Assembly (NCBI RefSeq): GCF_003336425.1
Contig: NZ_QEIO01000005.1
Location: 1-64,000 of the forward strand
Source of the DNA: Marinitenerispora sediminis
GTDB lineage: Bacteria > Actinomycetota > Actinomycetes > Streptosporangiales > Streptosporangiaceae
Length of the DNA: 64,000 nt
Direction of reading: 5' to 3'
In this document: positions 61,979 to 64,000 of the stretch, one piece after another
Layout of the letters: each line of letters begins with the position of its first letter
Numbering within the stretch: the first letter of the stretch is position 1
Program-made: the position numbers and the translations under genes
Notes under the pieces: model-generated
What the model was told of the DNA's origin: nothing
Database searches by the model: none
What the model saw: only the letters and a program-made list of their open reading frames with translations

Positions 61979-62816
61979 GGCGGCGGAGGGCGTCGGCTGA
62001 CGTGACGTCATTGGGGGTGTAGATCTCAAGGCGGTGGTCTGGGCTGTCGGGCTGGAGCCACACCTGGTAGGCGACGCTCGCGGTACCGACGGTGGGGTGC
62101 TGCAGGTGCATGTCGCCGGTAGTGCAGTCTGCGACCTCCCCGGTCGCCCACATCTGGGCGAACTGATCGCTGCGCATGGCGAGCTCGCCGATCAGGTTCG
62201 CCAGTCGTGCGTCGTTGGGGAATCGGCCGGCGGTGAGTCTCAGGTACGCGACGTGGACGCGTGCGAGTTCGTCCCAGTTGCGGTGCAGGTCCCGGGTGAG
62301 GGCGTCGAGGAAGAACATTCTCGGGATGGAGGGACGGCCTTCGAGGGCGCTTGGCGCGTCGAAGTCCACGTGCTCGGCGAGCAGCGCGTGCCCCGTGCGG
62401 TTCCAGGCGAGCACGTCCCCGCGCCTGCCGAGCAGAACCGCGGGAGTCGCCTCAGCCAACGAGTCGAGCAGCGCGAGCACACGGGGGTGGGGGTGTTCGA
62501 GGGGCGGTTCGGCGAGGCCGGTTCGACCGGCCTGGCGGGCGAGGTTGTGCAGGTGAGCCGTCTCGACGTCGTCGAGTTCGAGCACCCGGGCCAGGGCGTC
62601 GAGGACCTGCGCTGAGGCCGTACCGGCTTGGTCCTGCTCGAGCCTCGTGTAGTAGCCGGCGCTGACGCCAGCGAGGTGGGCCAATTCCTCCCGGCGCAGA
62701 CCCGGAACGCGTCGGCTGCTGCCGTAGGTGCGTAGCCCGATCGCGTCCGGGGTGACCTGGTCGCGGCGGCTCTTCAAGAATGCTCCGAGGCTCTCCACGT
62801 CCTTGAGCGTAGACAC
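61911..62816 (-). CDS. XRE-family regulator, MmyB-like
   Basis: A 301-residue regulator. HTH in LRREELAHLAGVSAGYYTRLEQ and a C-terminal MmyB-like ligand domain (VLAWNRTGHALL, RDLHRNWDELARVHVAYLRLTAGRFPNDARLANLIGEL). GTG start. Divergent from the DHA2 efflux gene, the common pairing for this family. The last 20 residues lie over the erm remnant and are unlike the usual end. Confidence 0.9.
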   Translation of the reverse strand: MSTLKDVESLGAFLKSRRDQVTPDAIGLRTYGSSRRVPGLRREELAHLAGVSAGYYTRLEQDQAGTASAQVLDALARVLELDDVETAHLHNLARQAGRTGLAEPPLEHPHPRVLALLDSLAEATPAVLLGRRGDVLAWNRTGHALLAEHVDFDAPSALEGRPSIPRMFFLDALTRDLHRNWDELARVHVAYLRLTAGRFPNDARLANLIGELAMRSDQFAQMWATGEVADCTTGDMHLQHPTVGTASVAYQVWLQPDSPDHRLEIYTPNDVTSADALRRLTRRIAGEGSGRPAQAPERRTA

Positions 62817-62843
62817 GTACCGCGGCGCTGTGCGTGCACCTGC

Positions 62844-62855
62844 TGGGTGTACCCA
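62844..62855. promoter_or_regulatory. TGGGTGTACCCA palindrome, XRE operator candidate
   Basis: A perfect 12-base palindrome in the 86-base gap between the divergent XRE and MFS genes, followed closely by a partial repeat CCGGGTGTCTGG. Its position fits an MmyB-type autoregulatory site. Confidence 0.55.
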
Positions 62856-62902
62856 CCCCGGGTGTCTGGCTGCCCCCGTCCCGGGCCGGGAGCGTTGACG
62901 GT

Positions 62903-64000
62903 GTGACTCAACGATCTTCTGCCACGTCAGGTGCGGGCAACCTCCGGGCCTGGCTCGGTCTGCTCGTCGTTCTCGGTCCGGTGCTGCTGGTCTCCATGGA
63001 CGGGTCCATCCTGTTCCTCGCGATGCCCCGGGTCAGCCAAGCGCTGAACCCCAGCGCCGACCAAGCACTGTGGATCCTCGACATCTACGGCTTCGCCGTC
63101 GGATCCCTCCTCGTCGCGTTCGGGAACATCGGTGACCGCTACGGACGTCTCCGACTCCTCATGATCGGCGTGAGCTTCTTCGGCCTCGCATCGGCTGCTG
63201 CCGCGTTCGCGCCCACGCCCGAACTGCTCGTCGCCGCGCGCGCCGTCATGGGGATCGCCGGCGCGACACTGCTCCCATCCGCGCTGGCGGTCCTCAGCGA
63301 GTTGTTCACCGACCCGAAGCGACGGGCTCAGGCCATCGGCATCTTCGCCGCGGCCTTCGCCGCCGGCTTCGCGATCGGCCCGGTCCTAGGCGGCGTACTC
63401 CTGGAGCGCTTCTGGTGGGGATCGGTTTTCTTGGTCAACCTGCCCGTCATTGGCCTGTTCCTCTTCTTCGCCCCCGTGCTGCTGCGCGAAGTCCGAGCTA
63501 CCCGTCCGGGACGTATCGACGCGATCAGCGTCGTGACCTCTGCCGTCGGGCTCCTGCTGGCGATCTACGGCATCAAGCACGCAGCCGCCGAGGGCCTGAC
63601 CCTGTCCGCTGTCGCCTCCGCGGTCCTGGGCACCGCGGTGCTGGCGTGGTTCGGTCTCCGGCAGCGGCGACTTGAGCACCCGCTCATCGACTTCTCCCTC
63701 TTCCGCGACCGAACCTTCACTGTCGCCGTCATCACTGGCCTTCTGCCGCTCGCGGCTTGGTCGGCCGCCGCCTACCTGGCCGGGATCTACCTGCAGTCCG
63801 TCCTCGACGTCCCGGTCCTCCAAGCAGCGCTCCTGGCGCTTCCAGGAGCAGCCGTGCTCACCACCACCTGCGTCGTCACCCCGATGGTCGTCGACCGCGT
63901 CGGCAAGCGCACCGCACTGCTCGTATGCCACTTCTCCATCGCCGTCGGCCTGCTCCTGCTGCTTCCCACCACCGTCACGGGCGGGATTGGCTGGTACGTC
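62903..64000 (+). CDS. DHA2-family MFS drug transporter, 3' end outside window
   Basis: The first 366 residues of a 14-helix EmrB/QacA-type exporter. Motifs: VLLVSMDGSILFLAMPRVS, the A-loop GNIGDRYGRLRLL, RAVMGIAGATLLPSALAVLSELF, and the motif-C helix AAFAAGFAIGPVLGGVLLE. The frame is open to the window end. GTG start with GGGAG upstream. Codon choice is less GC-biased than in the genes to its left. Probably exports an antibiotic or dye under control of the XRE regulator. Confidence 0.92.
   Translation, partial: MTQRSSATSGAGNLRAWLGLLVVLGPVLLVSMDGSILFLAMPRVSQALNPSADQALWILDIYGFAVGSLLVAFGNIGDRYGRLRLLMIGVSFFGLASAAAAFAPTPELLVAARAVMGIAGATLLPSALAVLSELFTDPKRRAQAIGIFAAAFAAGFAIGPVLGGVLLERFWWGSVFLVNLPVIGLFLFFAPVLLREVRATRPGRIDAISVVTSAVGLLLAIYGIKHAAAEGLTLSAVASAVLGTAVLAWFGLRQRRLEHPLIDFSLFRDRTFTVAVITGLLPLAAWSAAAYLAGIYLQSVLDVPVLQAALLALPGAAVLTTTCVVTPMVVDRVGKRTALLVCHFSIAVGLLLLLPTTVTGGIGWYV

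Noticed and set aside
1-64000. tRNA or rRNA genes, insertion sequences, phage integrases
   Set aside because: None recognised by eye: no T-loop consensus with a cloverleaf, no transposase DDE motifs, no integrase. A tRNA scan would settle it.

Overview
The window is high-GC actinobacterial DNA. Start codons are often GTG, ribosome sites are AGGAGG-like, and the gene content (F420-type LLM oxidoreductase, RamB, FolP2, MocR/YczE, TctABC, beta carbonic anhydrase, CPBP protease) suggests a Nocardiopsaceae-like or other filamentous actinomycete. The family is an inference; no rRNA or tRNA gene was seen.

Layout. 0-5.3 kb: two tandem leftward NACHT NTPase genes of the NLR-like conflict type. The first is broken at the window edge, where its Walker B segment lies on the opposite strand. 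5.3-13.7 kb: a MarR regulator divergent from an LLM-FAD oxidase fusion with two operator palindromes, then ung, a zinc-ribbon protein with a second MarR and a DoxX-like protein, a Ser/Thr kinase with TPR-like repeats, and MgtC. 13.8-18.3 kb: a GH15 hydrolase and a YczE/MocR divergent pair. 18.3-25 kb: a CitA/CitB-type two-component system next to a complete tripartite tricarboxylate transporter tctCBA. 25-30.1 kb: a hypothetical protein, a lipase-like hydrolase, moaA, rtcB and a zinc-ribbon protein.

30.1-36 kb is the accessory part: a short decaying type I-E CRISPR array with no cas genes, a gene-poor stretch, two tandem paralogous proteins of unknown function, mobA, an HD-domain protein, a small zinc-ligand protein, a strong candidate small RNA with three C-rich hairpin loops, dodecin, and one solitary I-E repeat.

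36-57.4 kb: tldE/tldD, a membrane-anchored peptidase-like protein, carbonic anhydrase, a small membrane-protein gene split by a -1 frameshift, a flavin reductase, an LCP ligase, an AsnC-folP2-rraA-like group, a three-gene ABC-2 transporter with a divergent TetR, a FadR-type regulator with a CynX-like MFS transporter, a CPBP protease, and isocitrate lyase divergent from its probable regulator RamB. 57.4-64 kb: a VOC protein, acyl-CoA dehydrogenase behind a perfect palindrome, a Gfo/Idh/MocA oxidoreductase, a TetR regulator, an erm-type rRNA methyltransferase pseudogene, and an XRE regulator divergent from a DHA2 efflux pump that runs off the window. The last pair has visibly different codon use.

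Most regulators sit divergently from their likely targets, often with a visible palindrome between them. The best candidates for something new are the three-hairpin RNA at 34.9 kb, the inverted NACHT segment at the left edge, and the tandem paralogs at 31.7-33.0 kb.
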